Source of the DNA: Gordonibacter sp. Marseille-P4307
GTDB lineage: Bacteria; Actinomycetota; Coriobacteriia; Coriobacteriales; Eggerthellaceae
DNA: 64,000 bases
Assembly: GCF_900604965.1 (NCBI RefSeq)
Contig: NZ_UWPD01000001.1
Location: 1,640,834 to 1,704,833 of the forward strand
Direction of reading: 5' to 3'
A program made the translations under genes and the position numbers. Shown piece after piece: positions 17,610 through 25,056 of this stretch; the stretch's first letter is position 1, and each line of letters begins with the position of its first letter. Below the pieces are notes generated by a model. It saw only the letters and a program-made list of their open reading frames with translations. It searched no databases and had not been told where the DNA came from.

Positions 17610-18425
17610 TTATTGCTCAAACGGGCTTTCCACTGACCACGACAAGCCGACATCGCGCTTGTCGCATGAGTAGGCGTTCGCAAGCTCTGCCGCTTTACCG
17701 TCTGTGGTCATCCAAGTTTTGCCTTTGACCCACTTCGAGTAATCCCCATCGGAGTAGTAAAATTCCCCAGCAGTTGGAATGAGCCATGCTGGGCAGCACT
17801 CCTCCATACCCTCCGCCATCATCTTCGCTTCTTGTATTCCAGACTTCATCAAGATGCGCTGCTGTAGCTGCGACCTTGCCACGGTGGGCATGCACACATC
17901 GGCAGCAAAGCTATGAGATACGCAGATTGCTCCCATGTTCGCCGCTCTTGCGCGTGATAGATAGGTCATATACCACTCGCGTATAGCCCCCTGTGCGCTT
18001 TTCGGAATATCTGGATTATTGGAAATCGAAACGCACTCTTCTAGTACACAGAGTATTTGCGGGAACTCCTCGCCATCGCGCAAGGGATCTATCTTCGAGA
18101 TTCCGCGCTTGCGCATTTCCGCCAGCCTATCCAACAGAAGCTGTTCCACCCTCTGCATCGTTGGTAGGAAGTCGGCAGGTTCGCTCACTATTGGAATGGT
18201 GCAGCGTCTCTCCATCGGCAGCAGCGATGAAAGCTTGGGGTCGAAGCATACGAGCTGTATGCGCTCGTGAAGGGTACGGCAGAGTTGCAGGAGGATATTG
18301 AGCAGCAGAACGCTCTTCCCGCTACCGCTTGCCCCCAAAAGCCCCAATCTCAATGGGTCTTTCAGGTTCAGCTCTACGTCCGCACCTGTTTTGGATTTGC
18401 CGATTATTATCTTTTCACCTGCCAT
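17610..18425 (-). CDS. FtsK/SpoIIIE-like (TcpA/TraB-type) DNA-translocase ATPase
   Basis: This 271-residue ATPase has Walker A LGASGSGKSVLL (near residue 35) and Walker B ILCVLEE (near residue 150), plus the Gln/Arg-rich segment LQQRILMKSG typical of FtsK-like pumps. It lacks TM segments, which are supplied by the gene immediately upstream. It probably moves element DNA during conjugative transfer or partition. The ATG at 18425 was chosen; a GTG at 18437 overlapping the upstream stop is possible. Compared with streptomycete TraB it is short and lacks a clear C-terminal winged helix. Confidence 0.82.
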   Translation of the reverse strand: MAGEKIIIGKSKTGADVELNLKDPLRLGLLGASGSGKSVLLLNILLQLCRTLHERIQLVCFDPKLSSLLPMERRCTIPIVSEPADFLPTMQRVEQLLLDRLAEMRKRGISKIDPLRDGEEFPQILCVLEECVSISNNPDIPKSAQGAIREWYMTYLSRARAANMGAICVSHSFAADVCMPTVARSQLQQRILMKSGIQEAKMMAEGMEECCPAWLIPTAGEFYYSDGDYSKWVKGKTWMTTDGKAAELANAYSCDKRDVGLSWSVESPFEQ

Positions 18426-18430
18426 GCGAA

Positions 18431-19054
18431 TCACCAAGGAGCTACGTCCTTCAATCCCTTCTCGTATGAGTTCGTTCCGTACCAGAGCATCAAGCGGTAA
18501 CAGGTTCTCTTCCCTCTGCGTTTGTATATCTCTACCGCCGCATCTTGACTTCTATGAAAACCAGCTATGCATTGCTCTAGCTCTTTGAATGTTTCTGGCT
18601 TTGCTTTGACCGTTCTACAATCGAACAGCAGCGTGTATAGCTTCTCTTGCCTGCTGTATTTGCCGAACGGTGCGCACCAAAAGACGCCACGCCATCTTCT
18701 CGTATCATCGCCATCAAGCAGACCAAGGTCTATGAGCGCTCTTTGCAATTCAACCTTCACGCGCCATGTTGCGGGCGGAATCCTGAAACGGCTTATAAGC
18801 TCTGCGGCTATGGCAGCTATCGCGGACGCTCCCGCTATCGCAATCCATGCCCGTTGTTCTAGAGGTATGAAATGAAGCCATGCGAACAGCGAGTAGGTTT
18901 GTGCATCTGGCTGGTCTCTGATTGCTTCCAACATTGCGATAGCTAGTGCAATCACGGCGAATACCGAAAAGAGCATCGTCCAAAAACTCGTTTGTCTCGG
19001 CTTCCAGCGGTGAAGCTCCCTTTGAAGCTCCACCGCTCCTTCTACAGTCTCCAT
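18431..19054 (-). CDS. Two-TM membrane protein, probable partner of the FtsK-like ATPase
   Basis: This is a 207-residue protein with TM helices at about 24-45 and 68-88 and a cytoplasmic C-terminal half containing several Trp and Cys residues. In FtsK/TcpA proteins, two N-terminal TM helices precede the motor; here they are on a separate polypeptide whose gene abuts the motor gene. I infer that it anchors the pump. The ATG at 19054 follows the upstream stop by 3 bases. No named family is recognised. Confidence 0.65.
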   Translation of the reverse strand: METVEGAVELQRELHRWKPRQTSFWTMLFSVFAVIALAIAMLEAIRDQPDAQTYSLFAWLHFIPLEQRAWIAIAGASAIAAIAAELISRFRIPPATWRVKVELQRALIDLGLLDGDDTRRWRGVFWCAPFGKYSRQEKLYTLLFDCRTVKAKPETFKELEQCIAGFHRSQDAAVEIYKRRGKRTCYRLMLWYGTNSYEKGLKDVAPW

Positions 19055-19057
19055 CGA

Positions 19058-19369
19058 CTACACACCCTTCACACTGTCAGCTCTGTAGCTGTAGAATTTT
19101 TTGCCGTTGCGCATCTTGCCTACATTCAAAATGACGTTCTTGAATGCAACAGGCGACATGACCTCTAGCCCCTCTACGGGATTGGCTGGCGAAACAATCG
19201 TGATTTCCACCTCTTCCAAACCGTACTCGCCCTTTGTCACGTTCTTGATTGGGTAGTATCTGTTCCCCTTCTCGTCCTCGATAATCTCTTTCGTATCGAA
19301 GTCGGTTTTAGGAAACGGGTTGTTGTCTGCCAGATACAGAGGTTGGTCAAATGTAACTGGGTGCTTCAT
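19058..19369 (-). CDS. Small conserved element protein (possibly DUF961/YdcP-like)
   Basis: This is a 103-residue, beta-rich acidic protein. The segments EEVEITIVSPANP, EVMSPVAFKNV and KKFYSYRADSVKG resemble the DUF961 proteins (Orf22/Orf23 of Tn916) that precede FtsK-like genes in conjugative transposons. The likeness is weak, and the assignment is inferred partly from its position ahead of the pump genes. The start at 19369 has AAGGAG 8 bases upstream. Confidence 0.5.
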   Translation of the reverse strand: MKHPVTFDQPLYLADNNPFPKTDFDTKEIIEDEKGNRYYPIKNVTKGEYGLEEVEITIVSPANPVEGLEVMSPVAFKNVILNVGKMRNGKKFYSYRADSVKGV

Positions 19370-19400
19370 TGCAATCACTCCTTCCTTGGCACTGAAGCTC

Positions 19401-19622
19401 TTACCATGGCTCATTCAGACGGTCTATGAGCCTTTGCGCTTGGTCTCGCACGTTATAGGCGTGCTGGCGCATTTCATCTCTGTCCTCTGCTTCCATGAGG
19501 TTGCAGAGCATCGCGCCAATCATGCGAACGTTGTGCTTGATTGGCAGCTCCTCTTCGTACACCCCCTCGTCATCAATCGTGAAATCTTTGCCGTCATACT
19601 TGATTCCAAACTTGCCGTTCAT
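19401..19622 (-). CDS. Small hypothetical protein, first gene of the mobilisation operon
   Basis: This is a 73-residue acidic protein (KYDGKDFTIDDEGVYEEELPI then a helical C-terminus rich in Arg and Glu). No family is recognised. The ATG at 19622 follows AAAGGCG. It is the first gene behind the promoter at 19665-19693 and is followed closely by the next gene, so it is cotranscribed with the ATPase, rep, xis and int genes. Confidence 0.6.
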   Translation of the reverse strand: MNGKFGIKYDGKDFTIDDEGVYEEELPIKHNVRMIGAMLCNLMEAEDRDEMRQHAYNVRDQAQRLIDRLNEPW

Positions 19623-19640
19623 GACATCGCCTTTCTACTA

Positions 19641-19693
19641 GATGTTTGTCATTAAACATCGTTAATGTTAGTGATTGACGTGTTCTTTGTCAA
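19641..19693 (-). promoter_or_regulatory. Promoter and operator of the element's mobilisation operon
   Basis: On the minus strand there is TTGACA (19693-19688), a 17-base spacer and TAACAT (19670-19665). Immediately downstream is the inverted repeat GATGTTT-N6-AAACATC (19641-19660), placed to act as a repressor operator. No repressor gene is recognised inside the element. Confidence 0.7.
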
Positions 19694-19721
19694 ACACTGT
19701 TTTTTTATCACAAACATTTTT

Positions 19722-19752
19722 TATACAAAAAGAAAGAGCCTGTTCGGCTCTT
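19722..19752 (-). terminator. Terminator of the RM operon
   Basis: AAGAGCC (19734-19740) pairs with GGCTCTT (19746-19752). The minus strand continues TCTTTTTGTATAA. Confidence 0.8.
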
Positions 19753-19774
19753 ATCTAGTGAAATGCAATCTCGA

Positions 19775-20146
19775 TTACTTACTCACCGTCGCGGATAGAT
19801 AGCATCCTTCTGGGAATACATCAGCTCGGTGCTTTCCATGCTTTTTATGAAAGTCTTCGTCCTCAACGAGTTTATAATAGTCCCAAATTAGCTCTGCTGG
19901 CTCAACCTTATCCCTCATGCGCTCGAAGTGCTTAATCAAGTCTTCACGGTTGTAGTATGTAGCCTTGCCTGTAGGGTCTGGCTTATAGTGCAGCAAATAG
20001 AGCGGATTGCCTTTGACTTCACGGGCGAATACTCCCGTGGACGTTCGCATAATATCGGTAGTAACTTGCTCTCTTGTAAGCCTATCGCGCTTGTCTTTTT
20101 TCAGACGCTCGATCGCTCCCTCGTAATCGTCCCAAATGGCTCGCAT
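19775..20146 (-). CDS. Hypothetical protein, last gene of the RM operon
   Basis: This is a 123-residue, highly charged, mostly helical protein with the segment KGNPLYLLHYKPDPTGKATYY in its middle. No known domain is recognised. The ATG at 20146 has AGGAG 5 bases upstream and starts 13 bases after the specificity gene stop; the operon terminator follows at 19752. Its tight linkage suggests a role tied to the restriction-modification system (control, accessory or anti-restriction). That is inference only. Confidence 0.6.
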   Translation of the reverse strand: MRAIWDDYEGAIERLKKDKRDRLTREQVTTDIMRTSTGVFAREVKGNPLYLLHYKPDPTGKATYYNREDLIKHFERMRDKVEPAELIWDYYKLVEDEDFHKKHGKHRADVFPEGCYLSATVSK

Positions 20147-20159
20147 TTTCACTCCTGCA

Positions 20160-20707
20160 TCATTCGCTCAATTGTTTGCACAAACACTTCTTTGCAGTTA
20201 TGAGCTTCCCTAGTCGTTGCTTCTTCTCATAACGCCCCATAAACGCCCAGTCGGGGCTTCCGTACTTATCTGCTGGTAGCATCACGCGATCGTTCGCCAA
20301 TCTTTCAGCAGAACGTTTGTGTCCATGACTGTACTTCGCTTTAATCATATCTTGAGCAACAATGAAGAACCTACCTGTTGATTCATTGAGCCAGTCAGCA
20401 TATCCGTACATGACATCAGAGGTAGACACGAACTCTCTAGCCCTGTATATCGCATAGCCAGCAGACCCGTCACCATTGCGAATAAATCCGATGCAATTTC
20501 CCTCTTGCACCATTCCTTCATTTCTAGAATCTTTCTCTACGAAGCAGAGAACGCCATCGTTGCGATTCGTCGCACCGATATATTCAACGCCGCCTTGCTG
20601 TGCCTTTCTTAAATGATTCAATCCTTTTCCTTTTCCATTCACGAAGGTATGGAATAACTCACCGACTGCAAATGCTTTCCATTCAAAGCAGTCATCGAGC
20701 TTAATGT
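20160..20707 (-). pseudogene. hsdS'': Second target-recognition half of the RM specificity gene, out of frame behind a G8 tract
   Basis: This stretch encodes about 180 residues that repeat the organisation of the first half: WKAFAVGELF, EYIGATNRNDG, CIGFIRNGDGSAGYAIY and MLPADKYGSPDWAFMGRYEK. It has no ribosome binding site; a GTG at 20642 would lose the first 20 residues of the domain. Adding one G to the G8 run at 20721-20728 joins it in frame to the upstream half, giving a 365-residue two-domain S subunit, close to the roughly 340 residues of BcgIB. It is best read as the switched-off part of a phase-variable gene rather than decay. Confidence 0.8.
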
Positions 20708-21256
20708 CTAGCTGGGAAGACCCCCCCCGATAGCCTTAATTTCTTGCTCCAGGAATGCAATTTGCTTCTTGATTAACACTTCTTTTCGTTCTTTGATGTA
20801 ATCGTCCATGAATTGCCAGTCAGGTTCGCCCAACGTATTCACAGGCAGCATAATTTTCATACGGTTCAGACGTTCGTCATTTATCTCACGATTAAAGCTG
20901 AAATTGACGGATTGCATTTCTATAACGGCTTTCAAAAACAAGTACTGCTCTTCTGTTGCTCCGTCTTTTTTCAAATGAGTTATGTGATCGCTGGCTACAA
21001 ACTCAAACGGCTCATAAAACGCCTTACCCACGCTTCCGCTATTGTTAAGACTTATGCAGTCTTCAAACGTTCTACAGCCATCAGCTTTGGCAATAAATCC
21101 ATCAACGCCGTTATTCATGGCTGTAGACGAAACGTAGGGTATATCCCCGTCTTCATGGTCTGCCCTCTTTAACCGTTTTCCTCTTTGGCTCTCGTCAAAC
21201 ACGTCTACGATATAAAAGGAATCCCATCCTCTATCTTCGAGACTAAGCATCTTCAT
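20708..21256 (-). CDS. hsdS': RM specificity subunit, first target-recognition domain (truncated by frameshift)
   Basis: In the present state this is a 182-residue single-domain S protein. It contains GWDSFYIVDVF, DIPYVSSTAMNNGVDGF, ISLNNSGSVGKAFYEPFEFVASDH and MLPVNTLGEPDWQFMDDYI, then a helical tail, and stops just after the poly-G tract (GGGLPS). Half-S proteins can dimerise around an MTase and recognise a palindromic site. The ATG at 21256 overlaps the end of the fused R-M gene by 14 bases, so the two are coupled. The motifs recur in the downstream half. Confidence 0.85.
   Translation of the reverse strand: MKMLSLEDRGWDSFYIVDVFDESQRGKRLKRADHEDGDIPYVSSTAMNNGVDGFIAKADGCRTFEDCISLNNSGSVGKAFYEPFEFVASDHITHLKKDGATEEQYLFLKAVIEMQSVNFSFNREINDERLNRMKIMLPVNTLGEPDWQFMDDYIKERKEVLIKKQIAFLEQEIKAIGGGLPS
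20721..20728 (-). repeat. G8 homopolymer inside hsdS (phase-variation switch candidate)
   Basis: Eight consecutive G residues on the coding (minus) strand form the longest mononucleotide G/C run noticed in the element. With G8 translation stops six codons after the tract starts (GGGLPS-stop). With G9 the frame continues through the second recognition half. With G7 it stops at GGVFPARH. Confidence 0.85.
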
Positions 21257-23159
21257 CACCGAACCCGAACAGATAGCCGCGACCATGCCCCACCATATCA
21301 ATTTGAAAGGTTAGATAATCAGCTATCGCATTATCGAAATCTTGCTCTGTTGGTATCTCGTCATTGAAATAGAAGAATGAGTGCAACCATTCATCATCAG
21401 CTTTCACAGTTGACTTAACGCAGAAAGCGGACGGAGCTTCATCTATCCCTTCCCATACATCAAGCAGATGTTGCTTCTTATCCAGTACATCATTTCCCGC
21501 TACCAAGCCCACATGCTGACGAACAATATACCCATCGTCTTTGAAATCTATGAACATGGCTTCTGCTTCTGGGTCTTGTGGCTCATGTGCCGTGAATACC
21601 GCTATGACTGGATTAGTTCCTACGTTGTAGAACGTATTCGTATTGCAAGTGATAACGCCGTTCAATGTGTGGTGCTTCAATATCTCTGCTTTGATTTTCT
21701 TCTCAGCTTTGCTCTTGCCTGTCATTGCGGACTGCGGCACGATGACGGCACATCTCGCACCTTCAACAAGCGAATCTAACAGGTGCTTAGTAAAGGCAAT
21801 CTCGTACTGATCGGGATCGTCCTTCGTGCCTTGAGAATAGGGCGGGTTCATCAAGCCGACCGTTGCGCCCTTCAACTGTAGCTTCTTCGGTGAATCTGCC
21901 AAGAAGTCCCCGCATACGATATTAGCGTTTCCGTCATCACGCAAAATCATGTTCGTTACTGCCGTAGCGAACATATTAGATTGAAGTTCTATACCGTGAA
22001 GCTGTTTTTTCTTAATGTCCCGAACTTGCGATATTCCATTGGCATCATGAATCATCTTATGCATGGCAGAGATAAGAAAACCGCCAGTGCCACACGTTGG
22101 GTCTAATACTGTATCGGTAGGCTTCACGTCTACAAGCTCGCACATCAAATCAGTTATGTGTCTGGGAGTGAGGATAATCCCTAATGCCTGACCGTCACCA
22201 CCCGAATAGCTCATGAATTCGCTATAGAATCGCCCTATGAAGTCTTCCGAGCTTTCATGGAACTTGATTCGCCTGAAAATCTTGTCATAAAGAAACTGGG
22301 TATAGTATTTCAGCGGCGTTTTCCCCAGCGTGTCGTTTATGGTGTTAAGCCTGAAAGATGTTTGGATAATAGAGAACTCTGCTAGCAGCGTATCGCACTT
22401 TGCTGGTGGCGAGACATTGGAGCGCTTCAAACGCCTTTTAATCGCGTCCATAATCTTATCGCCGTCTCGTGCTCCTTCTACGTCATCACCTTTAAGCGAG
22501 TCGATTGAGAAGCCGCCTTTATCTATCTCATCAAGAGCAAGCATAATGCCAGCAACGACCAAGGCTTTATCTTGATCTTTCAGAGTGCCATAAGTCCTTA
22601 GCTTCTCATGCAGCTCACCCGCATCATGCAGGAGCTCTTCGGTTGCTTTTTCCGTATTCGTGTCTACACCTAGAACGTTCATAACGTAATACTGCGTTAT
22701 GTTCTCTGGCGAGAAGCTCACGAAGGTTTCGAGGTCTGGAAGCTGCTTGTAAGATTCTCTATCATCCACATACAAAGGGGTTATCAAACGATGTTTATCA
22801 TCACCCGAAACCCCTACTGCAAACACTTTCTTAAAAGTGGAGTTTTGCGCTATATGTTTTGCGTACCAGAGAGCACCATTTACCGCATAGTCTTTCACGG
22901 AAGCGGTATCTAGCGATACAACACCATACTCATATCGAGCTTGTTTAGATGTGTCGGCTTTGTCTTCTATGACGAGAACGAAATCATCAATAACTGCGGT
23001 GTATTCTGGATACCCTTCTTTACCCGTTCCGTTCTTCGATGCCGTTTTCAGTGCTTCATCAATCTCCAAAACGTCGGAACCTTGGGCACAATATTTGATG
23101 TGGTTATCGTCTAGTTGTCTTGCAACCCACAAATCAACATTCACTTCTTGCTTAGGCAT
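21243..23159 (-). CDS. Fused restriction nuclease-N6-adenine methyltransferase (BcgI A-like, type IIB)
   Basis: At 638 residues the length is almost that of BcgIA (637). An N-terminal PD-(D/E)xK nuclease site is visible as PE at 51-52, D58 and EDK at 65-67. A helical HsdM-type connector follows. The gamma-class methyltransferase core has motif I VLDPTCGTGGF (351-361) and motif IV NPPY (438-441). No separate hsdR exists nearby, so cleavage and modification are both assigned to this protein, with recognition by the S subunit. Type IIB enzymes cut on both sides of a bipartite site. The ATG at 23159 opens the operon; a TATACT -10 lies about 30 bases upstream. Confidence 0.85.
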   Translation of the reverse strand: MPKQEVNVDLWVARQLDDNHIKYCAQGSDVLEIDEALKTASKNGTGKEGYPEYTAVIDDFVLVIEDKADTSKQARYEYGVVSLDTASVKDYAVNGALWYAKHIAQNSTFKKVFAVGVSGDDKHRLITPLYVDDRESYKQLPDLETFVSFSPENITQYYVMNVLGVDTNTEKATEELLHDAGELHEKLRTYGTLKDQDKALVVAGIMLALDEIDKGGFSIDSLKGDDVEGARDGDKIMDAIKRRLKRSNVSPPAKCDTLLAEFSIIQTSFRLNTINDTLGKTPLKYYTQFLYDKIFRRIKFHESSEDFIGRFYSEFMSYSGGDGQALGIILTPRHITDLMCELVDVKPTDTVLDPTCGTGGFLISAMHKMIHDANGISQVRDIKKKQLHGIELQSNMFATAVTNMILRDDGNANIVCGDFLADSPKKLQLKGATVGLMNPPYSQGTKDDPDQYEIAFTKHLLDSLVEGARCAVIVPQSAMTGKSKAEKKIKAEILKHHTLNGVITCNTNTFYNVGTNPVIAVFTAHEPQDPEAEAMFIDFKDDGYIVRQHVGLVAGNDVLDKKQHLLDVWEGIDEAPSAFCVKSTVKADDEWLHSFFYFNDEIPTEQDFDNAIADYLTFQIDMVGHGRGYLFGFGDEDA

Positions 23160-23240
23160 ACCAGACTCCCATTCAAGCCAACACTAAACAGTATACTTTT
23201 TGTCAGAAAAAATACCTGTCTAATCTCAAAAATCTTATAT

Positions 23241-23277
23241 TTATAAAAATAGAGCCGACAATCACAATCGGCTCTAT
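23241..23277 (-). terminator. Terminator between lysS and the RM operon
   Basis: ATAGAGCCGA (23249-23258) pairs perfectly with TCGGCTCTAT (23268-23277); the minus strand continues TTTTTATAA. It blocks read-through from lysS into the element and must have come with the element. Confidence 0.85.
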
Positions 23278-23306
23278 CTCATATCACGAGCAAGATTGCT
23301 CCAAAA

Positions 23307-23332
23307 GTTTGTAAATCGTTTGTAAGTTTGTA
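23307..23332 (+). repeat. Right-end GTTTGTA iterons (candidate integrase arm sites)
   Basis: GTTTGTA occurs at 23307, 23318 and 23326, in the same orientation as the left-end set. The first two form the 18-base block shared with 15012-15029. Confidence 0.7.
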
Positions 23333-23364
23333 GGTCAAACGCTTATTGTGAGAGCGTTTGACCT
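23332..23364 (-). terminator. Hairpin directly after lysS, element-derived
   Basis: AGGTCAAACGC (23332-23342) pairs perfectly with GCGTTTGACCT (23354-23364). It begins 17 bases past the lysS stop on the element side of the core site. There is no T-run, so 3'-end stabilisation is as likely as termination. Confidence 0.6.
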
Positions 23365-23381
23365 GTTCAAGTACCTATTGC

Positions 23382-24956
23382 TTACGCTTCATTCCTCATA
23401 TGGGGGAACAGCAGCACATCGCGGATGGACTCGGAATCGGTGAGCAGCATGACCAAACGATCGATGCCGATGCCGACGCCTCCCGCAGGAGGCATGCCGT
23501 ACTCGAGCGCGCGAATGTAGTCCGCATCGTAGCCCATAGCCTCGTCATCCCCCAGATCCTTCGCCTCCACCTGCGCACGGAAGCGCTCGGCCTGATCGAT
23601 GGGATCGTTCAACTCGTTGAACGCGTTGGCGTACTCGTGGCCGCAGATGAACAGCTCGAAACGCTGCGTCAAAGCAGGGTTGTCTTCTTTCTTCTTGGCA
23701 AGCGGAGACACCTCGAGCGGATGATCGCACACGAAGGTGGGCTGCACCAGCGTATCCTCAACCACGGCCTCGAACAGCTCGCCGATGATCTTGCCGTTGC
23801 CCCACGCGTCCTCGATCTGGCCGACGCCGTTTTCCCGCGCTATGCGAACGAGTTCGGCGCGATCCATGGAGATGTCGATCGGTTCGGCGATGCGCTCGTT
23901 GATGAGCTCGGTCATGGTCGCATCGCGCCATTCCCCGCCCAGGTCGATCTCGTGGCCCTGATACGTCACCTTCAGCGTACCGCAGGCAGCCAGAGCCGCC
24001 GCCTGAACGAAACCGCGGGTCAGCCGCTTCATACCCTCGAGATCCGTAAACGCCTGATAGGCCTCCATCGTGGTGAACTCAGGGTTGTGGTAGGGATCCA
24101 TGCCCTCGTTGCGGAACTGCCGGCCGATCTCGAATACGCGCTCGAAACCGCCCACCAGAAGGCGCTTGAGGTGCAACTCGGTGGCGATGCGCAGATAGAA
24201 CTCGCGATCGAGGGCGTTATGGTGCGTCTCGAAGGGCCGCGCGTTCGCCCCTCCGGGAATGGCGTGGAGGATGGGGGTTTCGACCTCGTAGAAACCGTTG
24301 TCTTCCATGTAGCGGCGAATGGCCGAGATGATTTTGAACCGCCTTTCGAACGTCGAGCGCACCTCGGGGTTCACCACGAGGTCGACGTAGCGCTGACGGT
24401 AGCGCACCTCTTTGTTGGAAAGCCCGTGGAACTTCTCGGGAAGCGGGCGGATGGACTTGCTCAGCAGCTCGAAGCGATCGACGGCAACCGAGAGCTGCCC
24501 GCGCCGCGTGCGCATGACCGTGCCGAACGCGCCGATCCAGTCGCCCAGGTCAACATCTTTGATCTGGGCATACGCCTCTTCGCCCAGCGCGTTGATCCGG
24601 CAGAACAGCTGGATGTCGCCCGTGGTGTCGCGCAGGGTGATGAACGTGATCTTGCCCTGAACGCGCTTGGCCATCACGCGACCCGCCACCGCCACCGCAT
24701 CCTGGGTTGCATCCCCATCGTCCAGATGCCCGTAGCGCGCTTCGAGATCGGTAACGTGGTCGGTGTAATCGAAGGCATGCCCGTAAGGGTTTCCGCCCGC
24801 CTCGATAGCGGCCGCGCGCTTGTTCTTGCGCACCTCGACGGGGTCGTCCTCGACAGCCTCGCAAGCCCGCGCAGCATCCTGCGGCAAGCCGGCAACCTCG
24901 ACCTGCCCGATAGCCGCCGCCTTCTCTTCGGTCGATTCGTTTTCAAATTCAGCCAT
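23382..24956 (-). CDS. lysS: Lysyl-tRNA synthetase, class II
   Basis: LysS charges tRNA-Lys. The 524 residues comprise an OB-fold anticodon domain and a class II catalytic core with motif 2 RNEGMDPYHNPEFTTMEAYQAF and motif 3 PPAGGVGIGIDRLVMLLTDS. The N-terminus has a roughly 35-residue acidic extension. The last five codons (AGG AAT GAA GCG TAA), on the element side of the recombination core, differ from the stranded copy at 14865, so the C-terminus was rebuilt on insertion with the amino acids conserved. It follows greA in the usual actinobacterial order. Confidence 0.97.
   Translation of the reverse strand: MAEFENESTEEKAAAIGQVEVAGLPQDAARACEAVEDDPVEVRKNKRAAAIEAGGNPYGHAFDYTDHVTDLEARYGHLDDGDATQDAVAVAGRVMAKRVQGKITFITLRDTTGDIQLFCRINALGEEAYAQIKDVDLGDWIGAFGTVMRTRRGQLSVAVDRFELLSKSIRPLPEKFHGLSNKEVRYRQRYVDLVVNPEVRSTFERRFKIISAIRRYMEDNGFYEVETPILHAIPGGANARPFETHHNALDREFYLRIATELHLKRLLVGGFERVFEIGRQFRNEGMDPYHNPEFTTMEAYQAFTDLEGMKRLTRGFVQAAALAACGTLKVTYQGHEIDLGGEWRDATMTELINERIAEPIDISMDRAELVRIARENGVGQIEDAWGNGKIIGELFEAVVEDTLVQPTFVCDHPLEVSPLAKKKEDNPALTQRFELFICGHEYANAFNELNDPIDQAERFRAQVEAKDLGDDEAMGYDADYIRALEYGMPPAGGVGIGIDRLVMLLTDSESIRDVLLFPHMRNEA
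23397..23408. other. Right attachment core (within lysS)
   Basis: CATATGGGGGAA is identical to 14883-14894. It encodes the FPHM residues of LysS, so strand exchange here leaves the protein intact. Confidence 0.8.
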
Positions 24957-24984
24957 GGTATTCCCTCTCGGTTCAGAAACGACG

Positions 24985-25016
24985 CGGCGGCGCCAGCTCG
25001 AATAGCTGCGCCGCCG
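24985..25016 (-). other. Strong GC hairpin between greA and lysS
   Basis: CGGCGGCGCCAGCT (24985-24998) pairs with AGCTGCGCCGCCG (25004-25016) with one bulged base. No T-run follows on the minus strand, so attenuation or processing within a greA-lysS transcript is possible. Confidence 0.5.
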
Positions 25017-25056
25017 TGCGGAAGTGCTTCGGGAGCAGCCTGTGCGCCCCTACGGT

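Larger units (their letters stand above)
14883..23408. mobile_element. Integrative element in lysS with CRESS-like Rep, FtsK-like ATPase and BcgI-like RM
   Basis: The boundaries are the direct repeat CATATGGGGGAA at 14883 and 23397. All genes read right to left: an RM operon, then two small proteins, a two-TM protein, an FtsK-like ATPase, rep, xis and int. This is the layout of small actinobacterial integrative elements that transfer double-stranded DNA with an FtsK-type pump and replicate with their own Rep. The base composition is visibly lower in GC than the flanks. Whether it still moves is unknown; all core genes are intact. Confidence 0.87.

Noticed and set aside
20160-20642. An independent 160-residue specificity protein starting at GTG 20642
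   Set aside because: There is no ribosome site, and the first 20 residues of its recognition domain lie upstream in the same frame, continuous with the poly-G junction. It is better read as the second half of one gene.
15012-23324. The 18-base repeat GTTTGTAAATCGTTTGTA as the attachment core
   Set aside because: The lysS tail duplication places the true core further out (14883 and 23397). The 18-base repeat lies inside on both sides and belongs to an iteron set.
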